Assembly: GCF_003473295.1 (NCBI RefSeq)
Contig: NZ_QRMP01000015.1
Span: 1-64,000, forward strand
DNA length: 64,000 bases
Reading direction: 5' to 3'
DNA from: Parabacteroides sp. AM08-6
Lineage (GTDB): Bacteria; Bacteroidota; Bacteroidia; Bacteroidales; Tannerellaceae
Positions 1 through 9,684 of this stretch are shown one piece after another. Every line of letters starts with the position of its first letter. Within the stretch, counting starts at the first letter, position 1. The position numbers were made by a program, and so were the translations under genes. The notes under the pieces are model-generated. The model did not search any database, had not been told where the DNA came from, and saw only the letters and a list, made by a program, of their open reading frames with translations.

Positions 1-313
1 AAGTCAGTGGGCAAATATAAGAATATATATTGTAATAGATAGCATAAAATTAAAATACACAGTATATAATTATCAAGGACTATCATATCCCGACCAAGTG
101 ACAAAATATTCTTCTTTTTAGTATTTTATAATCGAAACGATATATTAAAAAGAGTTACATGTGCGGGTAATTCATTTTACCCGCCATACTAATCTGATTT
201 AGTTGCCATAGTAGTGACATTTTGATAATCGGGAAAAGGTATCACGCCGGCATTTATAAATCACTTTTCAGGATTGCTTTGACTATTTTGTCAGGAACAG
301 TGGAGTTTTTACC
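1..313. other. Left-edge intergenic region
   Basis: AT-rich stretch downstream of the MFS exporter stop codon. I see no convincing coding frame. It holds one copy of an 85-bp repeat (145-229) that recurs at 43434-43518. Nothing to the left of the window can be judged. Confidence 0.6.
145..229. repeat. 85-bp dispersed intergenic repeat, copy A
   Basis: Aligns without gaps to 43434-43518; I count 7 mismatches in 85 positions. It contains a hairpin, GCGGGTAA paired with TTACCCGC around a short loop at about 163-183, and ends in a shared segment reading AGTGACATTTTGATAAT. Sequence outside the 85 bp is not obviously alike, so the unit has defined edges. No U-tract follows the hairpin, so it is not a standard terminator. 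It could be a REP/MITE-like element or a conserved regulatory RNA or promoter module. Confidence 0.75.
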
Positions 314-1720
314 CTATCCTTCTCTTTTTAACGGTTCCGGCTGAGAAATACGGAAACAGCTAACCACACCGGCGATAATAGCAAACATGCCTCCCAGATA
401 TAGGCAGGCCTGTGTGCTATGGTTCGGAACCAGATTGAACAACATCGCGACCAGTGTTGCGCCAAGCGTCTGCCCCAACAAGCGGGCAGTTCCCAACATA
501 CCGCTGGCCCCTCCACTACGATTGGTGGGAGCGGAAGAAATAATCGTACTGTTATTGGGAGTCTGGAATAGTCCGAACCCTGCCCCGCAGACAAACAAAC
601 GCCAAATGATTTCCATATCTGTCGGATTAGACGGAAGCGTCGCAAGCAAGAACAATCCCACAGCAAACAGGCTCATCCCGATACCTCCCAATATACCCGG
701 ATGTATCTTCTCTACCAAACGGCCGGCCAGAGGAGCCATAATCATCGTAGCCAACGGCCAGGGAGTAAGCAGCAGACCGGTAGCCACATCGCTGCGTCCT
801 AATGTGTTTTGAAGGAAAAAAGGCAATGATATCATAGCCAGCATCTGCCCGGCAAACGAACAAATGGAAGTTCCTATCGACAAAGAAAAGATTGGAATAC
901 GCAACAAATCCACCGGTAGCAGCGGGAAACGTTGCCTCAACTGCCGACGGACAAAGAAAAAGCCGATAATACCCAATGCCAATACACCGGCAACAACAAG
1001 AACTGCGCTTTTTTTATGTGCAATTCCTTCCAACGAAAATATCAATAAACCGAATGTCAAAGCATTCATCAGGCAACTGACTTTATCGAAACGTCTGCCA
1101 TAGACTTTTACCGGATTCTGAGGCAAATGTGCCAGTCCGATGACCAAAGCTGCTATACCGAACGGGACATTGACGGCAAATAGCCAATGCCAGGAGCCCA
1201 TCGAAAGAATAGCCGATGCTATAGTAGGGCCTGCCGCGATGGAAACAGCTACAACCAGGGCATTTAATCCCATCCCACGTCCGAGAAATTTTTTCGGATA
1301 AATAATACGTAATAAAGCGGTATTCACACTGGTAATAGCTGCCGCACCAAATCCTTGCAAGATACGAGCTACCGTCAGCGTCCAGAACGAACCGGACAAT
1401 GCACATATCAAAGACGTAATACTGAATAGTCCTATACCCGACAGATAAATACGACGGTATCCATATATATCGCCAAGTGAAGAAAAAGAAAGTAACGAAA
1501 TCGTAATAGCCAACTGATAAGCATTGACAACCCAGATAGTGACAGAAGGTGCTGTTCCCAAATCGCGAGCAATCGTCGGTAAAGCGACATTGGCTATAGT
1601 ACCGTCTATAACGGACATCCCCACACCCAAAGCTGTTGCTAAGATGGCCCAATAACGCTTGGGCAACGGCAGTCCGTCCGTTTCATTCACTGTCGTCACA
1701 GCACGATTTTGTAATACCAT
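314..1720 (-). CDS. MFS drug exporter, DHA2 (EmrB/QacA-like) type
   Basis: A 468-residue inner-membrane major-facilitator protein, predicted proton-driven export of small toxic compounds. Family landmarks are visible: the D1 motif SVIDGTIANVALP (about 36-48), motif A around GDIYGYRR (83-90), motif B around ARILQGFGAA (118-127), and an antiporter motif C-like segment around 158-170 (AVSIAAGPTIA). Length and the hydrophobic segments to about residue 460 fit a 14-helix DHA2 exporter. It is transcribed alone, divergent from the next gene, so the substrate cannot be read from context. No adaptor or outer-membrane partner is adjacent. The start follows a short AT-rich leader with no clear Shine-Dalgarno. 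Confidence 0.88.
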   Translation of the reverse strand: MVLQNRAVTTVNETDGLPLPKRYWAILATALGVGMSVIDGTIANVALPTIARDLGTAPSVTIWVVNAYQLAITISLLSFSSLGDIYGYRRIYLSGIGLFSITSLICALSGSFWTLTVARILQGFGAAAITSVNTALLRIIYPKKFLGRGMGLNALVVAVSIAAGPTIASAILSMGSWHWLFAVNVPFGIAALVIGLAHLPQNPVKVYGRRFDKVSCLMNALTFGLLIFSLEGIAHKKSAVLVVAGVLALGIIGFFFVRRQLRQRFPLLPVDLLRIPIFSLSIGTSICSFAGQMLAMISLPFFLQNTLGRSDVATGLLLTPWPLATMIMAPLAGRLVEKIHPGILGGIGMSLFAVGLFLLATLPSNPTDMEIIWRLFVCGAGFGLFQTPNNSTIISSAPTNRSGGASGMLGTARLLGQTLGATLVAMLFNLVPNHSTQACLYLGGMFAIIAGVVSCFRISQPEPLKREG

Positions 1721-1903
1721 TTTTCTATTCCTATTTTAATACCTCACGGACAGTTTCCAATATCAGCCGTATAGTTCACCTTCGTTTTACCACACAAGTT
1801 CCGGTTCAAAAACAAAACTATGCCTTAGGAAACAATGGCTGTTCTTTTTTTGTTCAGCATAAATGTGTCATAATTTGTAAGCCAAATGTAGGAATAATAT
1901 TTG

Positions 1904-1911
1904 TATCTTTG
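1904..1911 (+). promoter_or_regulatory. Bacteroidota -7 box TATCTTTG
   Basis: Matches the Bacteroidota sigma-ABfr -7 consensus TAnnTTTG, 31 bases before the DUF4923-like start at 1943. A TTTG lies upstream at 1874-1877 but the spacing is too long for a convincing -33 element. Confidence 0.5.
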
Positions 1912-1942
1912 TGCGTTGTTTAATCGAAGTAAAAAAAGAAAA

Positions 1943-2563
1943 ATGAAGAAAAACCGGATTTTACCGATAGTAATAGTTGCATTGCTATCCTTTTCAAACG
2001 CTACGTATTGTCAATCATTAAAAGACATATTGAACTCTTCTGCCGTAAAAGAGGCCGTCACCTCCGTCACGGGCGGTAAAAAACTGACAGTCGAAAACCT
2101 GTCCGGAAGCTGGACATATACCAATCCTGCCATACAACTGGAAGGCGATAACGCACTCAAAAATGTAGCCGGCAGTGTTGCTTCTGCCGAAATGGAAAAG
2201 AAATTGAAGGAATACTGCGCCAAAGCCGGTATTGTGGAGGGAGCATTCAAGTATACATTTAATAATGACAGCACTTTTACCAATGTTCTGAAAGGACGGA
2301 CACTGCAAGGGACTTATTCCTTCAATGCCGACGAGAAAACGATAGAACTGCATTATGGAAAAAGCGGAAAATTTAAAATGACTACACTTACGGCACATGT
2401 CGTCCTGAGCAACGACGAACTGTCATTATTGTTCAACGCCGATAAGCTATTGGATTTCATAACCAAGGCTTCCGCCGTTTCCCAAAATACGACTTTGCAG
2501 GCCATCAACAAACTGGCAAGCCAATATGAAGGCATGTTAATGGGATTTGAACTAAAGAAATAA
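1943..2563 (+). CDS. Secreted DUF4923-like (lipocalin-like) protein
   Basis: A 206-residue exported protein starting at MKKNRILPIV; the same frame extends to 1901, but that extension overlaps the -7 box and lacks signal-peptide character. A hydrophobic signal (about 5-20) ends near TYCQS. The mature part has an amphipathic N-terminal region followed by GSWTYTNPAIQL and a stretch rich in short beta strands (FKYTFNNDSTFTN), matching my memory of the DUF4923 family, a Bacteroidales lipocalin-like fold of unknown ligand. Convergent with the helicase gene, 6 bases apart. Localisation is probably periplasmic. No function can be assigned. Confidence 0.75.
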   Translation: MKKNRILPIVIVALLSFSNATYCQSLKDILNSSAVKEAVTSVTGGKKLTVENLSGSWTYTNPAIQLEGDNALKNVAGSVASAEMEKKLKEYCAKAGIVEGAFKYTFNNDSTFTNVLKGRTLQGTYSFNADEKTIELHYGKSGKFKMTTLTAHVVLSNDELSLLFNADKLLDFITKASAVSQNTTLQAINKLASQYEGMLMGFELKK

Positions 2564-2569
2564 GACGAC

Positions 2570-4696
2570 CTATTCGGACATTTGTCGATATTCTTCTACA
2601 AGTTCCAATAATTTTTTCCCGTGGCTTTCGACAATCTTCTTTCCTATACCGGGAATGGTAAGCAGTTCACGGTTATTGGCAGGTAGTGTATTCACGATTC
2701 CTAACAACGCTTTCTGCTGTAAAATGGTATAGGGAGGAAGGTTTCTTTCTGTAGCCAAGTCGTAACGCCACTTCTTAATCGAGGCATACAGTTCCGGATG
2801 CTTAATATCCGTCGATATTTCCTGCTTGGCAGGTTGCTGCGATTTCTCGGAACGTTTACGGCTACGAGTGGCAGGTTGTTCAATATTAGCTTTAGCTTTT
2901 TCGGAAAGATACTCGGCAATGGAAAAACCGGCTTCACTGCCTTTCAAGACTAATAGTTTGATGCGCAAATCATCATGCAGTTTATCCAAAGCACCGGCAA
3001 CGGTCTTTCGGCTTTCTTTATTATCGATTTCTATCTCCTGGGCCGTTGGCAGTGAAGAACATAAACGGTCTATTTGTTCAAGGAAATAGGCAGCTCCTTT
3101 CCTTACACGTTCCTGGATTTTCTCATCATGCAGGTATTCCGGATTACCCGAAACCATTCGTTTGAGTTGCAGGATAAAACGCTCGCCGACTTCGGTAACG
3201 GTAGAACGAAATACATCCCGGGTATTTGAAAACTGAACACTCAATTCCGGATACAATTTCTGAAGATGATTATAGACAATAAATGCAGCATACTGCATAC
3301 GCTGCTGCAAAGGTTCAAAGTCAAACAGTTCGCAAACCAATTCCGTAAAATAACTCTGTTGAGCAATCTCTATCTGCTCTTTCCCTGGATAAAGCTCACC
3401 TACCGACGAAGTAAACGTTTGTATCCGTTCATCCTTAATCATGGCATTACGGGTAATAAGGCTACTCAACACTAAGCCTTCCAATGTTTTGCAACGGCTA
3501 AGGGCCACATAAACCTGCCCATGTGAAAAGGCGGCCGAAGCATCGATTATGGCATGTTCGAAAGTCAACCCCTGGCTTTTGTGAATCGTGATGGCCCAAG
3601 CTGTCTTGAGCGGATACTGACTGAAGGTTCCGGAAACAGTTTCCGTTATTTCCTTTGTCTCTTCATCTATGGTATATTTTACGTTGTCCCAGGTTTCTTT
3701 TTCAACGACAATTTCATTCCCTTCCTCATCTACCACCGTGATTTTATTCGGATTAATAAAAACTATCTTCCCTATTTTCCCGTTATAGTAACGCTTTTCC
3801 GGAGAAGAATCGTTTTTTACAAACATGACCTGTGCCCCGCATTTCAACGTCAACTTCTCGTCCGTAGGGTAAGAATATTCCGGGAACTCATTATTGATTT
3901 CGGCATCGAAAGTATAAGCCCGGCCGGGCAGTTCCGCCAATTTCCGGCTATTTATCTGTTGCGCCTGATAATTATGTGTGGTAAGCGTGATATAACCTTG
4001 CTTATCATCCGGCCGGAAATCCGGGATATAACGTTGGTTCAACAACTGCAAAGTCTGATTGTCGAAACGATTTTCGCGTATATTATTCAGTAAACTAATA
4101 AAATTCGTATCACTCTGCCGATAAACCTGCGTCAGTTCGATACAGAAATAATTGCTTTCGGAAAGAGCTTTACTGTCGAAAAAATAGGTGGAAGGATAAT
4201 GTTCTTTCAGCAAATTCCACTCCTCATCCTTAGCGACAGGAGCCAATTGCTGCAAGTCGCCAATCAATAAAAGCTGGACACCTCCGAATGGCTTGTTGGA
4301 ATCTTTATAACGGCGTAAAACATCGCTGACTGCATCCAGCAAGTCCGCACGAACCATACTGACCTCGTCTATCACCAACAAGTCCATACTACGGATAATA
4401 TTTATCTTATCCTTCCTGAATTGATTCTTGAAATCTTTCTTTTGATTCTGAAACTCCGGCCTCGAAGGTAAATAAGGGCCAAACGGAAGTTGAAAGAATG
4501 AATGAATCGTAACGCCGCCGGCATTAATGGCTGCAACTCCCGTCGGTGCTACAACTATCATACGTTTAGGCGAAATTTCTTTTAGTTTTTTCAAAAAAGT
4601 TGTTTTGCCCGTACCGGCTTTACCCGTCAGAAAAAGATTAGTTCCGGTATTCTGCAATAAATTGAAGGCGAGGTCAAATTGTTGGTTTGTTTGCAT
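2570..4696 (-). CDS. PIF1-like DNA helicase with C-terminal HRDC domain
   Basis: A 708-residue cytoplasmic ATPase of helicase superfamily 1. Walker A is GKAGTGKT (25-32), followed by APTGVAAINAGG (49-60) and Walker B LLVIDE (106-111), the order seen in PIF1/RecD2-type helicases. A C-terminal motif TIHKSQGLTF is the UvrD_C_2-type helicase motif. The last 70 or so residues (LPPYTILQQKALLGI... TIPGIGKKIVE) look like an HRDC nucleic-acid-binding domain. This fusion is common in Bacteroidota and is often annotated as a helicase RecD/TraA or HRDC protein. Likely role: unwinding of DNA structures during replication or repair. It stands alone, with no operon partner. Confidence 0.88.
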   Translation of the reverse strand: MQTNQQFDLAFNLLQNTGTNLFLTGKAGTGKTTFLKKLKEISPKRMIVVAPTGVAAINAGGVTIHSFFQLPFGPYLPSRPEFQNQKKDFKNQFRKDKINIIRSMDLLVIDEVSMVRADLLDAVSDVLRRYKDSNKPFGGVQLLLIGDLQQLAPVAKDEEWNLLKEHYPSTYFFDSKALSESNYFCIELTQVYRQSDTNFISLLNNIRENRFDNQTLQLLNQRYIPDFRPDDKQGYITLTTHNYQAQQINSRKLAELPGRAYTFDAEINNEFPEYSYPTDEKLTLKCGAQVMFVKNDSSPEKRYYNGKIGKIVFINPNKITVVDEEGNEIVVEKETWDNVKYTIDEETKEITETVSGTFSQYPLKTAWAITIHKSQGLTFEHAIIDASAAFSHGQVYVALSRCKTLEGLVLSSLITRNAMIKDERIQTFTSSVGELYPGKEQIEIAQQSYFTELVCELFDFEPLQQRMQYAAFIVYNHLQKLYPELSVQFSNTRDVFRSTVTEVGERFILQLKRMVSGNPEYLHDEKIQERVRKGAAYFLEQIDRLCSSLPTAQEIEIDNKESRKTVAGALDKLHDDLRIKLLVLKGSEAGFSIAEYLSEKAKANIEQPATRSRKRSEKSQQPAKQEISTDIKHPELYASIKKWRYDLATERNLPPYTILQQKALLGIVNTLPANNRELLTIPGIGKKIVESHGKKLLELVEEYRQMSE

Positions 4697-4828
4697 GTCC
4701 CTTTTTTATATGGTTAAGAGTTACAAATATAAACAACAATCATCTGAAAAACAAACCTCGGGAGCTTGTTTTTAAACACTTACGGTTTTTCCCAAAGGAA
4801 TAATGAAATATCCGGCAAATCTATCCAT

Positions 4829-6427
4829 TCAGACGCACCATATTGCTATCAGTTGTATAAACAGGATAAGGAATACCATGGCAATCGGATAAACGGTAGC
4901 ATAAGCCACACTTGGGGCGGAACTGTCGCTCATGGAGTCGGCAGCCGCCAAACCGGGCGTACTGGTCATACCACCGGCAATCGTACCGATTAAATCCAAA
5001 ATATTTATTTTAAAGATAAAATACCCGAAAACAACAGCTACAATCATTGGAACCAGTGTTATGGCGAAACCGATACCGAATAGTGTCCATCCGCTTTCCT
5101 GAAAGGTCGACACCAGATTCACGCCGGCCGAAGTTCCCACTTCTGCCAGAAAAAGCAATAACCCTATCTGGCGAAGCAATTGGTTGGCCGAACCGGACAT
5201 AGACCAAATGATAGGCCCAGTCTTCCCTATCGCGCTCAATACAAGGGCAACAATCAGGATTCCTCCGGTAAGGCCGGGAGAGAAAGAAAAAGAATCCGAG
5301 AAAGAAAGATTCAATTTCCCAACCAATACCCCCAATACAATACCGGCTGCTATAGGGAAGAAATCCGTATCCGAAAGTCGCTTCTCGTCATTACCGAACA
5401 CCTGGCTCAATTCCTTAAGGTCTTCTTTCTCGCCTGCCACCATGATTTTATCGCCAAACTTCAGCAATAAATCTGGTTCGGGAGGCAAATCAATACCGCT
5501 TCGGCGTATTCGGGTGACAGTACAACTAAAAGTACTTTGCAGGTTAAGATAACCCAAACTTTTATTGATTATGTTTTTGTTTGTCACCAACAAGGATTGT
5601 AATTCCTGTGTGCGTCCGAAAGGAAGGTCATTATCCACACGTTCGCCGACCAGGATAGCCAATTGCTCCAACGACTTATTATTACCGACGGCTTTTATCA
5701 TATCGCCCTCGTAAAGTATCGTTTCCGCGGTCGGGATACTCGTTTTATCATCATGTTTGATACGCGAGACAACAGCTCCCGTCATCGAACGTAATTGCAA
5801 CTGAGCCAGACTTTTCCCACATATATTTACGTTTGAAATGCAAAATGTAGCCGTATGAAGCGGAGGAAATTTGCTTTTCCTCCTGGCTTCCAATGCTTTT
5901 GCTTCGGCAACCAAGTCCAGGCGCAACAGTTTAGGCAACAATTTTATAAAAAGAATAACACCGATGACACCGAAAGGATAAGCAATACCATAGGCTATAG
6001 AGGCGGCCGACGAATGCGTACTGTCTATTGCCACAGCCAGACCGGGCGTACTGGTTAATCCTCCAGCTATCAATCCTACCAAATCAGGAGTTTCAATACC
6101 TACTACATATTTCAGTATCAATCCTGTAAGACTGGCAGAACCGACAATCAACAAGGTCAGCAGAATCAAAGTTTTCCCTTTCGACCGGAAAGAATCAAAA
6201 AATCCGGGACCGGCCTGGATACCTATAGTAAAGATAAACAACACCAATCCGAAATTACCAAGTTCTTTCGGAATAATCACTCCAAAATGCCCGAATAATA
6301 AAGCCACAAAAATAACAGCGGAGACATCCAGTGAAAGCCCTTTTATCTGTATCCTGCCCAGCATAAACCCTAAAGCTATTATCAGGAACAAAGCAAAATA
6401 AGACGATTGAAGCAATGTTTCAAACAT
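4829..6427 (-). CDS. AspT/YidE-family transporter with two RCK-C domains
   Basis: A 532-residue inner-membrane carrier of the aspartate:alanine exchanger family. Two membrane halves each carry the family signature, GGLTSTPGLAVA in the first and GGMTSTPGLAAA in the second, and flank two soluble TrkA-C (RCK_C) domains at roughly 190-350. The family includes the AspT aspartate:alanine antiporter and uncharacterised YidE-type proteins; the substrate here is unknown. I start at MFETLLQSS; an in-frame upstream Met adds 12 residues lacking membrane character. Divergent from truA, no operon partner. Confidence 0.88.
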   Translation of the reverse strand: MFETLLQSSYFALFLIIALGFMLGRIQIKGLSLDVSAVIFVALLFGHFGVIIPKELGNFGLVLFIFTIGIQAGPGFFDSFRSKGKTLILLTLLIVGSASLTGLILKYVVGIETPDLVGLIAGGLTSTPGLAVAIDSTHSSAASIAYGIAYPFGVIGVILFIKLLPKLLRLDLVAEAKALEARRKSKFPPLHTATFCISNVNICGKSLAQLQLRSMTGAVVSRIKHDDKTSIPTAETILYEGDMIKAVGNNKSLEQLAILVGERVDNDLPFGRTQELQSLLVTNKNIINKSLGYLNLQSTFSCTVTRIRRSGIDLPPEPDLLLKFGDKIMVAGEKEDLKELSQVFGNDEKRLSDTDFFPIAAGIVLGVLVGKLNLSFSDSFSFSPGLTGGILIVALVLSAIGKTGPIIWSMSGSANQLLRQIGLLLFLAEVGTSAGVNLVSTFQESGWTLFGIGFAITLVPMIVAVVFGYFIFKINILDLIGTIAGGMTSTPGLAAADSMSDSSAPSVAYATVYPIAMVFLILFIQLIAIWCV

Positions 6428-6511
6428 GACAAATAGTTTTATTATAAAATATTTTGTGTGCAAAAGTACACTTTTATACCCGTACAGGCAATCCTACGGC
6501 AAGAAAACTGT

Positions 6512-6519
6512 TACCTTTG
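6512..6519 (+). promoter_or_regulatory. -7 box TACCTTTG upstream of truA
   Basis: Fits TAnnTTTG. A start about 7 bases downstream would leave a very short leader, putting the 9-codon reading frame at 6529-6558 almost at the 5' end of the mRNA. Confidence 0.5.
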
Positions 6520-6528
6520 CATCGTTAA

Positions 6529-6558
6529 ATGAAAAGAATTAGAGAAATCCGAAGGTGA
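6529..6558 (+). other. Possible 9-codon upstream reading frame (MKRIREIRR)
   Basis: ATG at 6529 runs nine codons to a TGA at 6556-6558 that overlaps the GTG start of truA (6555-6557) in a GTGA arrangement. Such an overlap allows translational coupling. It is visible in the sequence, but whether it is translated is unknown. Confidence 0.35.
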
Positions 6559-7307
6559 ACAGATACTTTATATATTTAGGTTATAACGGAAAAAATTATT
6601 GCGGCTGGCAGATACAGCCCAATGGAATCACGATACAGCAATGTATTGAAGAAGCTTTGGCTACCCTCCTTCGCCGGCCAGTTCCCATCACGGGAGCCGG
6701 ACGTACGGACGCAGGTGTCCATGCCCGGCTGATGGTTGCTCATTTCGATTGGGAAGAAGCGATTGAGGATTTGCCGTTTCTGGCCGAAAAATTAAACCGT
6801 TTATTACCGAAAGATATTGCAATCTATCGAATCGTTCCGGTACGCGAAGACGCGCATGCACGGTTTGATGCCACCTCGCGTACCTATAAATATTATGTTA
6901 CATTGCGGAAAGACCCTTTCAATTACGATTTCGTTTATCGCATGCACGGGAAGATTGATTTTGAAGCCATGAACAAAGCTTGTCCGATATTGTCCGATTA
7001 CTTGGATTTTACCAGCTTCAGCAAACTACATACAGACGTGAAAACAAATAATTGCCGTATCAGCCGTGCCGGTTGGGAACGTGAAGGGGATGTGTGGGTG
7101 TTTACCATACAAGCAGACCGTTTCTTGCGGAATATGGTGCGTGCCATTGTGGGAACTTTGCTGGAAGTAGGACGAGGAAAACTGACTGTCGAAGGTTTCC
7201 GAAACGTAATAGAAGCAAAAGACAGGGGCCGGGCCGGGACATCAGCACCCGGACATGCGCTGTATTTAACGGAAGTGACTTATCCGGATGAGCTATTTAT
7301 CGGATAA
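6555..7307 (+). CDS. truA: tRNA pseudouridine(38-40) synthase TruA
   Basis: A 250-residue cytoplasmic enzyme that isomerises uridines 38-40 in the anticodon arm of many tRNAs. The catalytic motif [11 protein letters not shown] is intact with the nucleophilic Asp at residue 52, and the family N-terminus ([16 protein letters not shown]) is complete. Length matches the family norm of about 250. The start is GTG; the first conserved strand begins immediately after it, so a later start is excluded, and the upstream ATG is out of frame. The EamA transporter follows after 68 bases and may be co-transcribed. Confidence 0.96.
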   Translation: MNRYFIYLGYNGKNYCGWQIQPNGITIQQCIEEALATLLRRPVPITGAGRTDAGVHARLMVAHFDWEEAIEDLPFLAEKLNRLLPKDIAIYRIVPVREDAHARFDATSRTYKYYVTLRKDPFNYDFVYRMHGKIDFEAMNKACPILSDYLDFTSFSKLHTDVKTNNCRISRAGWEREGDVWVFTIQADRFLRNMVRAIVGTLLEVGRGKLTVEGFRNVIEAKDRGRAGTSAPGHALYLTEVTYPDELFIG

Positions 7308-7375
7308 TCATCTTTTGTATCAGGATAGAGCTTTGCCCTACCCTATACTTTTTAATTTATTTAGATAGTAATTAT

Positions 7376-8272
7376 ATGTGGATAGCATTAGCCTTTCTTT
7401 CAGCCTTTCTTTTGGGTTGTTATGAAGTGAATAAAAAGATTTCATTAAACGGGAACGCCGTTATACCGGTTTTGTTTTTCAACACGTTAATTAGCAGTCT
7501 TATTTTCCTGCCGTTTATCATTCTTTCTTCCTGCACGGAGCTGTTGGACGGTTCGATATTATATGTTCCCCATGTTTCGTTCGAGACACATATAGCAGTA
7601 TTCATCAAGGCCGTGATTGTACTCTCATCCTGGATATTCGGTTATTTTGCATTGAAGCATTTGCCCCTCACAATTACAGGGCCTATCAAGGCGACACAGC
7701 CGGTCCTGACGTTGGTTGGTGCACTGATTATTTTCGGCGAACGACTGAATTTATTCCAATGGATAGGCGTTATTCTATCTATCGCCTCTTTCTACCTGCT
7801 CTCTTCATCCGGGAAAAAGGAAGGGATACGGTTTGCCCATAACAAATGGATATTCTTTACCGTAATGTCCATCCTGACAGGGGCTGCAAGCGGACTGTAC
7901 GACAAGCATCTGATGGGAAGCCTGGATGTTATGACCGTACAAGTCTGGTTCAATATTTACCAATGTGCCATGATGCTTCCGATTCTGCTGTTTCTTTGGT
8001 ATCCGCGCCGGAAAAATACGACTCCGTTTGTCTGGCATTGGAACATCGTATTTATATCCTTATTCCTCTGTTTAGCAGACTGGATTTATTTTTATGCGCT
8101 TACTTATCCTGATTCTATGATATCGATTGTTTCGATGGTACGCCGGAGCAGTGTCCTTGTAACCTTCGCTGCCGGAGCTATTTTCTTCCATGAAAAAAAC
8201 TTAAAGAGCAAGGCTATCGACCTCTTTTTGGTATTATTAGGAATGATATTCTTATATTTGGGGACAAAATAG
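7376..8272 (+). CDS. EamA/DMT-superfamily transporter
   Basis: A 298-residue, ten-helix inner-membrane protein of the drug/metabolite transporter superfamily. Two EamA repeats are visible: the first ends with ITGPIKATQPVLTLVGALIIFGERL (written here only to mark about 99-123), the second ends with SMVRRSSVLVTF and a conserved FHEKNL. The conserved Pro and Gly-Glu pair at the repeat ends is typical. Substrate unknown; relatives export amino acids or metabolites. A DUF3256-like gene begins 10 bases downstream, so the two are very likely one transcript. Confidence 0.85.
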   Translation: MWIALAFLSAFLLGCYEVNKKISLNGNAVIPVLFFNTLISSLIFLPFIILSSCTELLDGSILYVPHVSFETHIAVFIKAVIVLSSWIFGYFALKHLPLTITGPIKATQPVLTLVGALIIFGERLNLFQWIGVILSIASFYLLSSSGKKEGIRFAHNKWIFFTVMSILTGAASGLYDKHLMGSLDVMTVQVWFNIYQCAMMLPILLFLWYPRRKNTTPFVWHWNIVFISLFLCLADWIYFYALTYPDSMISIVSMVRRSSVLVTFAAGAIFFHEKNLKSKAIDLFLVLLGMIFLYLGTK

Positions 8273-8282
8273 AAAACTTTAT

Positions 8283-8915
8283 ATGAAACATTTCATCCTT
8301 ACCATATTACTTTGCATCTGTGCATTCGCAGTAAAAGCACAAGATGCAGATGCTATATTTGTAGCCATGCCCGACCAGTATATCCCTCAATTAGAGAACG
8401 CCTGGCGAAAAGATTTGATTGATTTATACAATTCGGGAAAAGAGGCAAAGCTGAAAAACACGATGAATGGTTTTTCAACTTTAAAAAAGTTAACCCCCGA
8501 TTATTTATTATTGCAAGTAACGGAACGCAGTACAATTGAAATCAAATTGCTCCCGCTGGTAAATAATACCAATGTTGTTTGCATGGTCACAACTGTTTAC
8601 GGTCCTGTCCCGGACAGCCAAATCGAATTTTTCACAACCGAATGGGAACCGTTGAATGCAGCCGATATGTACACCCCCGTCCCGGCTGAATGGTTTATTA
8701 AGGAAACGGCCGACAAGGATAAAGCTTCTTTCATCGAGGCAACATCCCGTTTAGACATCGACCTGCGTAAACTATCTCTCAGTCCGGACAATCTGACATT
8801 GACGATGGAATATACGACCCCGCAATATTTATCGGAAGAAGACCGTAGAAAAGTAACTTCTTTCCTAAAGGAAGAACCGAAAGTTTATACTTGGGAAAAA
8901 TCCCATTTCAAATGA
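8283..8915 (+). CDS. Secreted DUF3256-like protein
   Basis: A 210-residue exported protein with a clear signal peptide (about 1-19, ending VKAQ). The mature start DADAIFVAMPDQYIPQLE and the following pattern (LIDLYNSGKEAKLKN, TPDYLLLQ) are what I recall for DUF3256, a Bacteroidales family of unknown function related in pattern to the PepSY-like secreted proteins. Probably periplasmic. It is the last gene of a likely EamA-DUF3256 transcript and is convergent with the next lipoprotein gene, 32 bases apart. Confidence 0.75.
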   Translation: MKHFILTILLCICAFAVKAQDADAIFVAMPDQYIPQLENAWRKDLIDLYNSGKEAKLKNTMNGFSTLKKLTPDYLLLQVTERSTIEIKLLPLVNNTNVVCMVTTVYGPVPDSQIEFFTTEWEPLNAADMYTPVPAEWFIKETADKDKASFIEATSRLDIDLRKLSLSPDNLTLTMEYTTPQYLSEEDRRKVTSFLKEEPKVYTWEKSHFK

Positions 8916-8947
8916 ACGAATCCGGAATTATCTGATAAGGCTGGTCT

Positions 8948-9403
8948 TTATTGAACGGCTATTTGTGCCTTCGAATCAAAAACCAACCGGACCTCATTAT
9001 CGTCTTGTTTTAATTCAAATTCGTAAAACATGCCATCTGGCTTTTCCACCGCTGTGATGTCTTCTACTTTATACATCGCATAAGCCGAATGTATCAACGC
9101 ATCCGTAATAGCTACCGGAACATCCTGTTCGCGGACTTTCCATCGGGTCGATACCCATTTCTCGGACTTATCGAACCAGACTTCTTTATGAATATTCTTT
9201 TCCTGAATATCTATTTCCGTGCCGTTCTTTTTCCTATCTACTTCTAATATGGTAGCATTCGGATATTGTTTTGATAAAAGTTCTCGAATAGGTTTGGATA
9301 TCGTCTCCGTCGTTGCTTTCGATTTATTCTGACCACGACTACAACTTGCCAACAAGGCAATGCTACATATGCAAAGTACAAATACGGATAATCTCGTTTT
9401 CAT
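8948..9403 (-). CDS. PepSY-like (DUF2874) lipoprotein
   Basis: A 151-residue lipoprotein: hydrophobic signal with lipobox LLASC (Cys21). The mature region carries one PepSY-like repeat: helix PIRELLSKQYPNATILEVDRK, then strands EIDIQEKNIHKEVWF and KWVSTRWKV, ending with a second half-repeat (YEFELKQDDNEVRLVFD). This family is probably periplasmic and of unknown function, often found beside two-component or sigma genes. Here it is divergent from the TPR-kinase gene at 9685 across 281 bases, and two relatives occur in this window (15229-16152, 38488-39339). Confidence 0.82.
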   Translation of the reverse strand: MKTRLSVFVLCICSIALLASCSRGQNKSKATTETISKPIRELLSKQYPNATILEVDRKKNGTEIDIQEKNIHKEVWFDKSEKWVSTRWKVREQDVPVAITDALIHSAYAMYKVEDITAVEKPDGMFYEFELKQDDNEVRLVFDSKAQIAVQ

Positions 9404-9684
9404 AGCTTATCTTTTTTAATATTGTTACTGAATGTCGACTTTTCGCACGACTCTTCCTGAGAACAAGCAATTCAACTGTAAAGTTCTTCTCAAAACAGAT
9501 AAAAGTGGTTGTAACAGATAACTCCAACAAGCTTTGATTAAATAGCAGGACAGACGTTAAATATAACCGTATATCCACGTAAACTTTAGTTTATTTACTA
9601 TTTCGTACAAGGGATGTTGCATGTTTTTCAGAAAAACACGTCCTTTAGACTATATTAATACAATAAGAGAACAGACTTATATAT

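Noticed and set aside
145..229. Repeat copy A as a Rho-independent terminator of the MFS gene
   Set aside because: The hairpin has no U-tract on either strand, and conservation spans 85 bases well beyond the stem.
1083..1652. Long minus-strand frame of 189 codons inside the MFS gene region
   Set aside because: Same strand but other frame of the MFS exporter; rich in Cys, Tyr and Phe runs and no family pattern, so a shadow.
3554..4093. 180-codon plus-strand frame opposite the helicase gene
   Set aside because: Antisense of a clear helicase; no motif and no ribosome-binding sequence.
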